Positions 1-7,769 of a stretch of 42,099 nucleotides of DNA are shown piece after piece. The DNA lies in the NCBI GenBank assembly GCA_028277105.1, contig JANQHO010000107.1, positions 1 through 42,099 on the forward strand, given 5' to 3'. The notes beneath the pieces were generated by a model that saw only the letters and a list, made by a program, of their open reading frames with translations, did not search any database and was not told the DNA's origin. Numbering within the stretch: position 1 is the first letter of the stretch; every line of letters starts with the position of its first letter. The DNA is from Owenweeksia sp. GTDB taxonomy: Bacteria > Bacteroidota > Bacteroidia > Flavobacteriales > Schleiferiaceae. The translations under genes were made by a program, and so were the position numbers.

Positions 1-524
1 GTGAAAACCTGGGTTTCAAAGACGGGCTTTTTTCCAATGATACAGACCACCAAATAGAGGTGGTGAAAATGATCAGGAAATACCAGCCTGAGATTATCAT
101 AGCCAATGCTCCGGCAGACCGGCACCCAGATCACGGAAGAGCAGCGGAACTGATCAAGACCGCAGCTTTTCTGGCCGGCTTAAAAAAAATGGAAACCAAA
201 CTAAATGGTGAGCCACAGGCAGCTTATCGTCCACGGCTCATCTTGCACTACATACAGTTTCAAAACCTGCAGCCTGATGTTATCGTTAATATCACGGCTC
301 ATATAGATACCAAGCTGGAAGCAGTTAAAGCCTATAGCTCACAGTTTTACAATCCCGGTTCCAAAGAGCCTGCTACGGTGATCAGTACCAAAAATTTTCT
401 AGACAGCATTGTTTACCGGGCGCAGGATATGGGCAGGCTGATAGGTACAGAGTACGGTGAGGGATTTCTGACCAGTCAAAACATCGGAACAGACGACCTT
501 ATGAACCTTTACTCAGTACGTTGA
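1..524 (+). CDS. bshB1: Bacillithiol biosynthesis deacetylase BshB1, 3' part
   Basis: This is the C-terminal part of a LmbE/PIG-L family zinc-dependent deacetylase. In bacillithiol synthesis BshB removes the acetyl group from GlcNAc-malate in the cytoplasm. The reading frame is open to the left window edge (frame starting at base 3), so the real start and the first zinc-binding motif (AHPDD-like) lie outside the window. Visible hallmarks are ENLGFKDG at the edge, the metal-site stretch DRHPDHGRA, and a C-terminal GTEYGEGF, which are typical of BshB1 rather than of other LmbE proteins. The last 26 bases overlap the 3' end of the opposing glycosyltransferase gene. The family call is firm. The BshB1 subtype rests on recognised sequence style, and bshA and bshC are not in the window. 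Confidence 0.85.
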   Translation, partial: ENLGFKDGLFSNDTDHQIEVVKMIRKYQPEIIIANAPADRHPDHGRAAELIKTAAFLAGLKKMETKLNGEPQAAYRPRLILHYIQFQNLQPDVIVNITAHIDTKLEAVKAYSSQFYNPGSKEPATVISTKNFLDSIVYRAQDMGRLIGTEYGEGFLTSQNIGTDDLMNLYSVR

Positions 525-1617
525 GGTAAATATCCGACAGTTGTTTTCCAACTGCTTCATTGGAGTAGCTTTCCCTGGCTTTACGGGCAATTTCATCTAA
601 GTTGTAATAAGAATAGGAGTGCATCATTTTTTTCATAGCCTCGTATAATTCTTCAGTATTATGAGGTTCTGTCAATACTCCGTTCGTCTCATTGACTTCT
701 TCTTTTATTCCTCCTACGTTTGTGCTGATAATAGTCAATCCACTACAAAGTGCTTCCAGTATAACGCAAGGCTGGTTCTCAATGTGGCTTGATAAGACAA
801 AGCAGTTGGAGCGTTTCATTAAGGCCGCAATTTCCGTGGAAGTCTTTTCGCCAAAAACTTCTATCTGTGAAGTATCCAATTTTCTGGCTTCTATGCTGGC
901 CCGGAGTTTTTCTATGTTTCCATCACCACCTATCAAAAGCCTGAAAGAGACCTCGTCTTTTTGTAGCAGGGCTATAGCATCCAGCAAACCGCTAATGTTT
1001 TTAGTTTCTTCATTTAAAGTAGAAACGTGAAGGAAGGTAAAAACCTGCGGTTTTGTGTCAGGATAAAAAACACTGGTATCTACTACATTAGAAATCTTCC
1101 TGAAGTTGGATACAGAAGAAAATTTCAATAGAGCAATTCCTAGATTCTGTGATACCGGAAGTAATATTTTGGCCTTTCTCAGAATTGTTTTGGTAGTGGT
1201 TTTTTGCCAGAGGCTCCATTTGAATTTAGAAGTGGGCAGATAGGCCGTAAAGTGTTCTGTGATCACATAAGGAAGTCTGAGCATTAGGGCAAATAAGCCA
1301 GCCGGATAAGCTACGTGTAAATGAAGAAGGTCAAACTTACCGTTAAGTTTTTGTGCAGTTGAAAAAGCCTTACGCAAAGCTTTAAGGTAACTGAGCAGAG
1401 GTAACTTTTTTTTGTAGTATACAATGATCTCGCTGAGTTGCCCTTTTTGCTTGACTTCTATCCTGTTGGTAGAGGAAGCAGTTGCATATACTAAACTTGC
1501 TTTGTGATAAAGGGAAACTGCCCTGCAATGTCTTTCCACAAAGTTTCCCAGGGTAGGATGTTCATCTGAGGGGTACCAGCTACTTAAACACAATATGTTT
1601 AAACGTTCATCAGGCAT
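499..1617 (-). CDS. Glycosyltransferase family 4 protein
   Basis: A 372-residue GT-B fold retaining glycosyltransferase that would move a sugar from a nucleotide donor to a growing surface glycan on the cytoplasmic side of the membrane. The N-terminal Rossmann half begins LNILCLSSWYPSDEHP, with a glycine-containing GNFVERH loop. The C-terminal donor-binding half has the E-x7-E pattern in HIENQPCVILEALCSG, followed by STNVGGIKE, as expected for GT4. No signal peptide or membrane segment is seen. The gene stands alone on the minus strand, 57 bases from the T9SS protein gene, and its 3' end overlaps bshB1 by 26 bases. Donor and acceptor cannot be told from sequence. It is far from the main glycan locus at 15.5-41 kb but may serve the same surface polysaccharide. 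Confidence 0.85.
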   Translation of the reverse strand: MPDERLNILCLSSWYPSDEHPTLGNFVERHCRAVSLYHKASLVYATASSTNRIEVKQKGQLSEIIVYYKKKLPLLSYLKALRKAFSTAQKLNGKFDLLHLHVAYPAGLFALMLRLPYVITEHFTAYLPTSKFKWSLWQKTTTKTILRKAKILLPVSQNLGIALLKFSSVSNFRKISNVVDTSVFYPDTKPQVFTFLHVSTLNEETKNISGLLDAIALLQKDEVSFRLLIGGDGNIEKLRASIEARKLDTSQIEVFGEKTSTEIAALMKRSNCFVLSSHIENQPCVILEALCSGLTIISTNVGGIKEEVNETNGVLTEPHNTEELYEAMKKMMHSYSYYNLDEIARKARESYSNEAVGKQLSDIYLNVLSKGS

Positions 1618-1674
1618 TTGAATATAGTGATTCCATTAGCTTGAAATAGATGGATAAAGAAAGTAATTTATTAG

Positions 1675-2583
1675 CTACTGATTGATGATTTTGAAGCGGT
1701 GTTCGCTACTGTCGGTCAGTATTATTTTTAGTACGAGTATACCCGGAGGAAGCACTTCAGTATTAAAAGAAACGGTTTTTTTACCCTTTATTTTGATATG
1801 GTTGAGCATTAGTCCACTTACATTGAAAACCGCAATCTCCTTGATATTTGTAGAAGCTTTGACAAAACAATTACTGGAAGTGAAGGTAGGGTAAACTGAT
1901 ATTTTGTTTTTGATAAGTGCTTGGTCAGTTGAGAGGGAAAGATTTGAGATACACTCAGGGATGGAATCTAAATCCGAATAGGTCAGACGGTTATTTTTAA
2001 AAAAGCAGGTCAATTTTCCTACGCCATTAATATCTGGCTTTCCTCCAGGGGAGTTAATTAAAGAAAGGGAGCCAATGCCTTCTATCCATATAGCACCCCT
2101 GGAACTCGCTTGTACGGTATCCAAGGCAGATAAATAGAAATATCGATAATCCTTGCCGTTTAACAAAGGCTTCGGAACTATGGAATCTACTTTAAAGCAT
2201 CCGGCATTATTGGGAAATGGACTTATAGGATTTTTGATGTCTATGGAGTCACCTGTATTCAATGAAAAATCGTACAATAAATTTTCGGATTGGGGCCTTC
2301 CATTACGAATGAACATCAGGTAGACCTTTTTTTCAATAGTATCCTCCCGGAGCAAAAATGTTCGGGATATGAAGTGATAGCCATCCAGGATCTTATAGTT
2401 TAACCCGCTTACAACAGTATCATCTACTGTATAGTAAATATCCGTAAGACAACCATTGGAACAAGAAGTAATATGCCACTCGTTGGGTTCTTCCAGCAAG
2501 GGTTTATAAACTTGCCCAACAAGGGTTTGTGAAACCACAATATAAGCTAGTAATAATCTTATCAGGTTCATCCGGGTCCACAT
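1675..2583 (-). CDS. Secreted protein with T9SS C-terminal sorting domain
   Basis: This 302-residue protein of unknown function starts with a signal peptide. The ATG four codons in (position 2571) gives a cleaner signal sequence, MNLIRLLLAYIVVSQTLVGQ, and may be the true start. The last roughly 80 residues (ISVYPTFTSSNCF onwards, with FNVSGL and LPPGILVLKI) have the layout of the type A sorting domain that sends proteins through the type IX system to the outer surface. The middle region resembles the uncharacterised beta-rich secreted proteins common in Bacteroidota and has several cysteines (for example TSCSNGCLTD), so disulfides are possible. Upstream there is only a near-match promoter element (TACTTTTA). 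No specific activity can be assigned. Confidence 0.75.
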   Translation of the reverse strand: MWTRMNLIRLLLAYIVVSQTLVGQVYKPLLEEPNEWHITSCSNGCLTDIYYTVDDTVVSGLNYKILDGYHFISRTFLLREDTIEKKVYLMFIRNGRPQSENLLYDFSLNTGDSIDIKNPISPFPNNAGCFKVDSIVPKPLLNGKDYRYFYLSALDTVQASSRGAIWIEGIGSLSLINSPGGKPDINGVGKLTCFFKNNRLTYSDLDSIPECISNLSLSTDQALIKNKISVYPTFTSSNCFVKASTNIKEIAVFNVSGLMLNHIKIKGKKTVSFNTEVLPPGILVLKIILTDSSEHRFKIINQ

Positions 2584-2705
2584 GACTAGATTTAAATAAA
2601 AGTAATGCCCTTTTTTATTTCATAGAGAATTTTGGCCGCTGTAAAACCTCTGATCCTTTTCGGATTGCAATATGTAAACAAAGTAAGGGATGAGTAAAAA
2701 TAAGA

Positions 2706-2728
2706 AAGGCTGTCGATAAGACAGCCTT
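2706..2728 (-). terminator. Intrinsic terminator of tRNA-His
   Basis: A perfect 9-bp inverted repeat (AAGGCTGTC / GACAGCCTT) with a 5-base loop lies 5 bases beyond the tRNA 3' end. On the minus strand it is followed by a T-rich run (TTTCTTATTTTTA). This is the expected form of a Rho-independent terminator for the tRNA transcript. Confidence 0.75.
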
Positions 2729-2733
2729 GACAG

Positions 2734-2807
2734 GGTGGATGATGGGGTTCGAACCCACGACCTCTGGAACCACAATCCAGCGCTCTAACCAACTGAGCTA
2801 CAACCAC
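2734..2807 (-). tRNA. tRNA-His (GTG anticodon)
   Basis: The minus strand folds as a complete cloverleaf: acceptor GTGGTTG/CATCCAC, D-arm GCTC/GAGC, anticodon stem CTGGA/TCCAG around loop TTGTGGT (anticodon GTG), a five-base variable loop, and T-arm GTGGG/CCCAT around TTCGAAC. The base before position 1 (2808) is G and the discriminator is C, the G-1:C73 pair that marks histidine tRNAs. CCA is not encoded. Acceptor pair 5-68 is a U:U mismatch, which is unusual. A well-formed promoter lies upstream and a terminator directly downstream, so it is its own transcription unit. Confidence 0.95.
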
Positions 2808-2843
2808 CATTTCAAAATTCACAAACCGGAATTTACGAGGGCG

Positions 2844-2875
2844 CAAATATAATGAATTTAACTCTGTGAAGTCAA
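2844..2875 (-). promoter_or_regulatory. Bacteroidota-type promoter of tRNA-His
   Basis: On the minus strand TTG (2875-2873) and TATATTTG (2851-2844) are separated by 21 bases. This matches the -33 TTG / -7 TAnnTTTG consensus known for the Bacteroidota primary sigma factor. It sits about 37 bases before the tRNA and overlaps the stop region of the Spy-like gene. It is the best-formed promoter in the window. Confidence 0.65.
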
Positions 2876-3345
2876 TCATTTCGTTCTATACTCTTCTTTC
2901 TGCGTTCCCTTTTTCTAACAACCTCTTCCATCAACTTTCGTTGAAACTGAAACTCGGCATGGTAAAGCAAAGCAATCTTTTTTACAGAAATAACTTTTTT
3001 GAATTCCTCATAATACTCTTCCTGGAGCATTACGAGTTTTTTTTGGCGTTCCATTTCCTTTTTCAATGTACGCTCCATTTCTTTTTCGTCCATTTCTTTA
3101 ATAATAGCTTCGGCCTTGTCCTTTTTGCCAAAATAACCTGGCCTTTCATCACGTAAGGCTTCTTTTTTTTCGCGGTATTCATTATAAACGGGCCAGAAAA
3201 GTTGTGCTTCTTTGGGGGTCAGATCCAATTTTTCAGTGAGAAAACGGGCTCGATAGGCCTCAATTTTATCTTTCATGGCTTCTTGATCCTCGGGCTGCCC
3301 CATACAGCTAAGGGAAATCAGAAGAAGTGGTATCAAATATTTCAT
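2872..3345 (-). CDS. Spy/CpxP-like exported helical protein
   Basis: A 157-residue protein with an N-terminal signal sequence (MKYLIPLLLISLSCMGQ), followed by a strongly charged, nearly all-helical body. Residues about 38-62 (TEKLDLTPKEAQLFWPVYNEYREKK is the region) carry the LTPxEAxxFWPVYxEY pattern found in Bacteroidota proteins related to the Spy/CpxP LTxxQ group, periplasmic proteins tied to envelope-stress responses. The start codon overlaps the stop of the upstream membrane-protein gene by 4 bases, so translation is probably coupled. It is the last of three genes in a module headed by an ECF sigma factor, and may be a periplasmic sensor or chaperone under that sigma factor. That role is inferred from context. 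The C-terminus is very basic (RKRERRKK). Confidence 0.7.
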   Translation of the reverse strand: MKYLIPLLLISLSCMGQPEDQEAMKDKIEAYRARFLTEKLDLTPKEAQLFWPVYNEYREKKEALRDERPGYFGKKDKAEAIIKEMDEKEMERTLKKEMERQKKLVMLQEEYYEEFKKVISVKKIALLYHAEFQFQRKLMEEVVRKRERRKKSIERND

Positions 3346-3776
3346 AATGCAAAGGGATTAGTCAGTGTATAATCAATTTCTTCATCGATGTATTCTTCCG
3401 GTATGTCTATTTCGGAATATTCCTCCAGCCATTCCTCATCTTCGTTCATAAGCTGCCCACTAACAGAAGAGTATAATACATCTTCCCTGGTGTTCAGGCT
3501 GTATTCAACGGCTATATATTCTTCTATTGCTTCTTGGGGTATTTCGTCTAAAGATATGCTTGTAACTGAAATGCTATTGTACAAAAATAAACCTATGATC
3601 AAGACAGCCGCAACGGCTAACCAGGGTGTTACTTTTTTAGCTATGCTAATTACTGTAGGAGTATTATCTATAGGTTTGATATCCTTGATGGCATCCAGCA
3701 ACTGGGCAGGCTTATCTTCAAAATAGCCTTCCGGTACCCGGTAAACATCTTTTTTATTCAGTTTTAGATTTTTCAT
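3342..3776 (-). CDS. Single-pass membrane protein, putative anti-sigma factor
   Basis: A 144-residue protein with a short cytoplasmic N-terminus containing a VPEGYFEDKP motif (residues about 14-23), one membrane helix at about 51-69 (TPWLAVAAVLIIGLFLYNSI), and a very acidic outer domain with many Glu/Asp (EEWLEEYSEIDIPEEYIDEEID). It starts 33 bases after the sigma factor gene and overlaps the next gene by 4 bases. The topology, with a cytoplasmic stub, one helix and a periplasmic domain, and the position directly after an ECF sigma gene fit an anti-sigma factor. However, no zinc-binding HxxxCxxC motif or FecR domain is visible, so the function is an inference from context. Its PEGYFE stretch is a style I associate with Bacteroidota proteins encoded beside sigma factors. 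Confidence 0.6.
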   Translation of the reverse strand: MKNLKLNKKDVYRVPEGYFEDKPAQLLDAIKDIKPIDNTPTVISIAKKVTPWLAVAAVLIIGLFLYNSISVTSISLDEIPQEAIEEYIAVEYSLNTREDVLYSSVSGQLMNEDEEWLEEYSEIDIPEEYIDEEIDYTLTNPFAL

Positions 3777-3809
3777 CTTTAGTTTTTGACGTGTATAATT
3801 ACAAAAGGT

Positions 3810-4358
3810 TTAAATTTCTTTGATAATCAGTGACTCCTTTATCTTGTTTACTGCATGATGATAAGAGGCTTTCAGTGCACCTACTGAGGTTTGTAATATC
3901 TCCGAGATGTCGTCATATTTCATATTATCGTAATATTTCATCTGGAAGACGAGGCGTTGCTTTTCTGGTAGTTTGGCTATAGCCTCTATTAATTTTGCTT
4001 CAGCCTCATCTCCGTCAAAATATGCATCACTCACCAGCTTCTGAGCGAGGCTTTTTTGTTCATTATCAGAACTTAAATGTCTCTTTTTGTTTTGGCTGAT
4101 AATATTTAAAGCCTCATTAGTAGCTATTCGATACAGCCAGGTATAAATCCTGGAGTCGCCTTTAAACTTCTTAATATTTCGCCAAACTTTTACAAAAGTA
4201 TTTTGCAGGGCATCATCGGCATCTTCATGGAAATAAAGCATTTTCCTTACGTGCCAATACAGCCGTTCCTGGTAATTCTTTACCATAAGATTAAAAGCCT
4301 GCTCATACTGCTTATTTCTGAGCAGCTTCATAATTTCCGGATCGGGCTGCTGTGGCAT
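3810..4358 (-). CDS. ECF-type RNA polymerase sigma factor
   Basis: A 182-residue sigma-70 family factor made only of regions 2 and 4, the ECF layout. Region 2 spans roughly residues 24-95, with DADDALQNTFVKVWRNI (core-binding and -10 recognition) and STWLYRIATNEALN-like helices (here RIYTWLYRIATNEALN). Region 4 at about 125-175 contains LPEKQRLVFQMKYYDNMKYDDISEIL and a helix-turn-helix. It would direct RNA polymerase to a small regulon in response to an envelope signal. It heads a minus-strand module with a single-pass membrane protein and a Spy-like exported protein, which suggests envelope stress as the input. No clear own promoter was found in the 61 bases between it and the transketolase gene. 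Confidence 0.9.
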   Translation of the reverse strand: MPQQPDPEIMKLLRNKQYEQAFNLMVKNYQERLYWHVRKMLYFHEDADDALQNTFVKVWRNIKKFKGDSRIYTWLYRIATNEALNIISQNKKRHLSSDNEQKSLAQKLVSDAYFDGDEAEAKLIEAIAKLPEKQRLVFQMKYYDNMKYDDISEILQTSVGALKASYHHAVNKIKESLIIKEI

Positions 4359-4419
4359 TTTCCTGTTAGCTGTAGTGTATGACTGCCAACGGAAGTTAAG
4401 GTTTAATCAGCTAATGATT

Positions 4420-5376
4420 TCAGTTTTTTCTTCGGATTACGGCTTCAGCCTTTTCTACAATATTGGTAGTGCTGAGACCGTATTTTTCCAGTAACTCTTC
4501 GGGCTTCCCGCTTTCTCCGAATGAATCATTTACTGCTACAAACTGCTGGGGGGTAGGCAGGTGTTGTGATAGTACTGCTGCAACGGACTCTCCCAAACCA
4601 CCGTTTTTCTGGTGTTCCTCTGCCGTAACCACACAGCTTGTTTTTGTAATGGAGTTGAGAATGGCTTCTATATCGAGTGGTTTTATGGTGTGGATATTAA
4701 TTACTTCTGCATCAATATTTTTTTGAGCTAAATGATCGGCAGCTTCAAGGGCTTTCCATACCAGGTGGCCGGTAGCTATAATTGTTACGTCTTTTCCTTC
4801 CTTTAAGAGAAGAGCTTTGCCAATTTCAAATTTTTGATCTTCTGGTGTAAAATTGGGTACTTTAGGCCTGCCAAAACGGAGGTATACCGGACCCGTATGC
4901 TCTGCTATAGCTATAGTGGCAGCCTTGGTTTGATTGAAATCACAGGTATTGATAACGGTCATGCCCGGCAACATTTTCATAAGGCCGATGTCCTCCAGAA
5001 TTTGGTGAGTAGCCCCGTCCTCACCCAGGGTAAGACCAGAGTGAGAAGCGCATATTTTTACATTTTTACCAGAGTAGGCAATGGACTGGCGTATCTGATC
5101 ATAAACCCTGCCGGTCGAAAAATTGGCAAAGGTCCCTGTAAAAGGTATTTGTCCTCCTACGGTAAGGCCTGCTGCAATGCCCATCATATTGGCTTCAGCT
5201 ATACCCACCTGGAAAAAGCGATCGGGAAATTCATCTTTAAAAGCATTCATTTTTAAAGAGCCGGTTAAATCGGCACATAAGCCTACTACCTTGGTATTTT
5301 TCCTGCCTAGCTCCAGTAATCCTGCACCAAAACCTGAACGTGTATCTTTTGCTCCCTGATCGATATATTTTTCCAT
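4420..5376 (-). CDS. Transketolase, C-terminal subunit
   Basis: A 318-residue protein matching the C-terminal half of split transketolase: a pyrimidine-binding (PYR) domain from about 5 to 175, then a transketolase C-terminal domain from about 190. Glu61 in the [15 protein letters not shown] region is the family's glutamate that activates the thiamine diphosphate cofactor. With the partner subunit it would catalyse two-carbon ketol transfers of the non-oxidative pentose phosphate pathway in the cytoplasm. It is the last gene of a three-gene minus-strand operon and starts only 4 bases after the VWA gene, which sits unusually between the two transketolase halves. A related 1-deoxyxylulose-5-phosphate synthase is ruled out by the split form and shortness. 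Other split ketol transferases with unknown substrates remain possible. Confidence 0.9.
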   Translation of the reverse strand: MEKYIDQGAKDTRSGFGAGLLELGRKNTKVVGLCADLTGSLKMNAFKDEFPDRFFQVGIAEANMMGIAAGLTVGGQIPFTGTFANFSTGRVYDQIRQSIAYSGKNVKICASHSGLTLGEDGATHQILEDIGLMKMLPGMTVINTCDFNQTKAATIAIAEHTGPVYLRFGRPKVPNFTPEDQKFEIGKALLLKEGKDVTIIATGHLVWKALEAADHLAQKNIDAEVINIHTIKPLDIEAILNSITKTSCVVTAEEHQKNGGLGESVAAVLSQHLPTPQQFVAVNDSFGESGKPEELLEKYGLSTTNIVEKAEAVIRRKN

Positions 5377-5380
5377 AAGT

Positions 5381-6766
5381 CTAATTCAATTTTACAATGG
5401 TTGTTGTACCTGAAGAAACGGCAAAACTCTTACTTACTGAAAATTCACTTTTTTGAGAAGATTTTACTCTGAAAACCACCTGATAATTTCCCGGCTGAAG
5501 TACTATACTTTGGCGTGAGGCCTTGGGATTGAGATCGGCAATCCACTCCATTTTGTTGTTTCGTGAAACTAAAATACTGCCATAGCCGGGTGCAGAGCTG
5601 GAGAAGTTAACTACGCCTGGGGGCGGAATACCGATGGTTGTGGTCTTACCGGCATCAATGCTAAGATTTTTATTGGTATAACGCGGTAGGGTGAGTATCT
5701 CGATATCGTATTTACCGGCAATATATTTTTGAATAGTATTGAAGTCTTGTACATGTAGGATATCGGGTTTTCCGCTTTCACGGACAATACATTTCAGATC
5801 CTCGTAACCGCCCCTTTGGCTAGGCATCTTTAATTCCAAACTACCTCGGGGAAGGTCTAAACCAATGTGATTGTGCTTGCCATTGGCAATACGGATACTA
5901 TCCAGATGTCTTTCCGGAATGGAATGGACGGTCATATTATAAATAACCAGGGGATCGAGATAAACAGTATCGGGATTACCGAGGTAATTCAAAGCGTGGA
6001 TAAACTGCTTTTTGACCTTGCCGCTTACCCGGTCGTAAAAAGTAATGGGAATATCGGTTTCACTGGGAAAACCGTTTTGATCAATAAGATTGACCTGTGC
6101 AGTGGTATTGTCCAGAGCCTGGGAAATGACGATACCCAATACATTTTGAAAAGTCTTTTCATTAGCGGCATCATAGTAATTGCCAACGCAGTCAAAGGTT
6201 TCCCTGAAGTTTTCATCCAAACCTATACCTATTACAAAAGGCTTTAAGGCTATCCCTTTCTTTTGTAGCTCCCGGGAGGCAGCACAGGGGTCTTCATCAC
6301 ATGCTTCCACTCCATCGGTAATAAGGATAATGATGTTGCGACAATTATCACAATCGGGAAAATCGGTAGCCGCTCTGGATAAAGAGCGGGCAATAGGAGT
6401 AGTCCCCTTGGGGCTTATGCTCCGCAATACTCTTTTTATTTTGCTGATGTTGTTATAACCGAAGGCAACTTCCAGGCGGGTATCATTACAATCTTGCGGG
6501 GGAACGGGTTTTTGATGGCCGTATACCCGTAAAGCCAATTGAAAGCTTCTGCTGTCCAGGCTTTGCAAGCTATCCAGCATCTTGGTCATCAATTTCCGGG
6601 CTATATCTATCTTCTGTCCACTTTCCCAACGGGCATACATACTCTGGGAACCGTCAAAAACAAATAGAATACGGGTGATGGTCTCATCTTTTTCTTTCTG
6701 AGCAGAACTTTGCAATGAAAAGAGAAAGAGACCTAAAAAGAATGGTATAGCCAGTTTACGGATCAC
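5381..6766 (-). CDS. Secreted von Willebrand factor A domain protein
   Basis: A 461-residue exported protein. After a signal peptide (residues about 1-23, ending SSAQ), a VWA domain fills about 30-215. Its metal-ion-dependent adhesion site is complete: DGSQS at 38-42, Thr in KGTTPIA near 122, and Asp in ITDGVE at 151. Three cysteine-rich bits (DCDNC, CDEDPC) suggest disulfides. The rest, about 220-461, is beta-rich repeats of unknown type. VWA domains of this type bind protein partners through a divalent cation. The gene overlaps the transketolase N-subunit stop by 4 bases and ends 4 bases before the C-subunit, so it is co-translated with a cytoplasmic enzyme although it is exported. Its function is unknown, and the placement is the remarkable part. 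Confidence 0.85.
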   Translation of the reverse strand: MIRKLAIPFFLGLFLFSLQSSAQKEKDETITRILFVFDGSQSMYARWESGQKIDIARKLMTKMLDSLQSLDSRSFQLALRVYGHQKPVPPQDCNDTRLEVAFGYNNISKIKRVLRSISPKGTTPIARSLSRAATDFPDCDNCRNIIILITDGVEACDEDPCAASRELQKKGIALKPFVIGIGLDENFRETFDCVGNYYDAANEKTFQNVLGIVISQALDNTTAQVNLIDQNGFPSETDIPITFYDRVSGKVKKQFIHALNYLGNPDTVYLDPLVIYNMTVHSIPERHLDSIRIANGKHNHIGLDLPRGSLELKMPSQRGGYEDLKCIVRESGKPDILHVQDFNTIQKYIAGKYDIEILTLPRYTNKNLSIDAGKTTTIGIPPPGVVNFSSSAPGYGSILVSRNNKMEWIADLNPKASRQSIVLQPGNYQVVFRVKSSQKSEFSVSKSFAVSSGTTTIVKLN

Positions 6767-7620
6767 CGATAATCGCCTAAAGTTTCTTTGAGTTGTGCCA
6801 AAGCATTTTCCAACTGTTCATCATTAGGGGCAATACCGTGCCATTTATGAGTACCCTGCATAAAATCTACTCCGTAGCCCATATCGGTGTTCATTACAAT
6901 ACAAATGGGTTTGCCTTTACCACTGAGGGATTTGGCCTTTTTAAGGCCATGGAGCACCTGCTCAATATCGTTGCCGTTTTCTATACTCATCACCTCCCAG
7001 CCAAAGGCTTTGAATTTATCCTGTATACTTCCTAACGGCATTACACTATCTGTGGAACCGTCAATTTGCTGACCATTGGCATCAATAGTACAGATCAGAT
7101 TGTCAACATTGTGATTAGGGGCAAACATAGCCGCTTCCCATACCTGGCCTTCTTGTAGTTCGCCATCCCCGTGCAGAGAGTAAACCAGGTGCTGATCGCC
7201 ATTTAGCTTTTTGGAAAGGGCTGCACCAATAGCTACTGACATTCCCTGACCTAGCGAACCACTCGCTATTCTAACACCCGGTAGGCCTTCGTGAGTGGTG
7301 GGGTGACCTTGTAAACGCGAATTGATCTTCCTGAAAGTATGGAGTTCAGCGAGTTCAAAATACCCACTGCGGCTCAAAACACTGTAATAAACCGGGCTGA
7401 TATGTCCATTCGATAAAAAGAAAAGGTCTTCGTTCCGGCCTTCCATGTCAAATTTTCCGGGATGATGTTCGAGGATCTCAAAATAAAGAGCCACAAAAAA
7501 TTCTGTGCAACCCAATGATCCCCCGGGGTGACCGGATTGAGCAGCGTGTACCATACGTACTATATCTCTTCTTACCTGAGAACAAACTTTCTTTAAGAAT
7601 TCAATATCAGCCATTTGCAA
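6763..7620 (-). CDS. Transketolase, N-terminal subunit
   Basis: A 285-residue protein equal to the thiamine-diphosphate-binding (PP) domain of transketolase. The motif GDG at 151-153, running to Asn182 in DANGQQIDG, supplies the cofactor and magnesium ligands. SGHPGGSLGCTEF near 29-41 and GSLGQGMSVAIGAAL near 121-134 are family hallmarks. It is the first gene of the operon and needs the C-terminal subunit two genes downstream to be active. Either Met1 or Met3 (7614) could be the start. A TAnnTTTG element (7641-7634) lies 14 bases before the start codon, and an operator-like palindrome lies further upstream. In the split enzymes I know the two halves are directly adjacent, so the inserted VWA gene is unusual. 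Confidence 0.9.
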   Translation of the reverse strand: MQMADIEFLKKVCSQVRRDIVRMVHAAQSGHPGGSLGCTEFFVALYFEILEHHPGKFDMEGRNEDLFFLSNGHISPVYYSVLSRSGYFELAELHTFRKINSRLQGHPTTHEGLPGVRIASGSLGQGMSVAIGAALSKKLNGDQHLVYSLHGDGELQEGQVWEAAMFAPNHNVDNLICTIDANGQQIDGSTDSVMPLGSIQDKFKAFGWEVMSIENGNDIEQVLHGLKKAKSLSGKGKPICIVMNTDMGYGVDFMQGTHKWHGIAPNDEQLENALAQLKETLGDYR

Positions 7621-7633
7621 GAGTGTGTGGGTG

Positions 7634-7641
7634 CAAAAGTA
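7634..7641 (-). promoter_or_regulatory. -7 promoter element of transketolase/VWA operon
   Basis: The minus strand reads TACTTTTG, an exact TAnnTTTG match, just upstream of the transketolase N-subunit start. No TTG stands at the -33 distance. That region is instead occupied by the palindrome at 7670-7687, which would suit a regulated promoter. Confidence 0.45.
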
Positions 7642-7669
7642 GAGTTTATGGCAGGCGTGAAAAAAAGAA

Positions 7670-7687
7670 TGTTAATAAATATTAACA
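7670..7687. promoter_or_regulatory. Operator-like palindrome in divergent intergenic region
   Basis: TGTTAATA-AA-TATTAACA is a perfect 8-bp inverted repeat around two bases. It lies between the diverging transketolase operon and ychF, centred about 40 bases upstream of the transketolase -7 element and about 70 bases upstream of that of ychF. The size and symmetry suit a dimeric repressor or activator site. The stem is too AT-rich to act as a terminator. Confidence 0.4.
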
Positions 7688-7748
7688 ACAATCGGCAAGA
7701 GCAGCAACAGTCAAAGTTTTATGAAGAATATCAGGAGCAGTTAAACTG

Positions 7749-7756
7749 TATCTTTG
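7749..7756 (+). promoter_or_regulatory. -7 promoter element of ychF
   Basis: TATCTTTG matches the Bacteroidota -7 consensus TAnnTTTG exactly and ends 13 bases before the ychF start codon, leaving a very short leader. No good -33 TTG is visible at the usual spacing. Confidence 0.45.
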
Positions 7757-7769
7757 CCGCCTCAAAAAA

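Noticed and set aside
2592..2879. Open reading frame of 95 codons on the minus strand with VAQLVRALDCGSRGRGFEPHH-like sequence
   Set aside because: It is the translation of the tRNA-His gene and its flanks, a known false-gene pattern.
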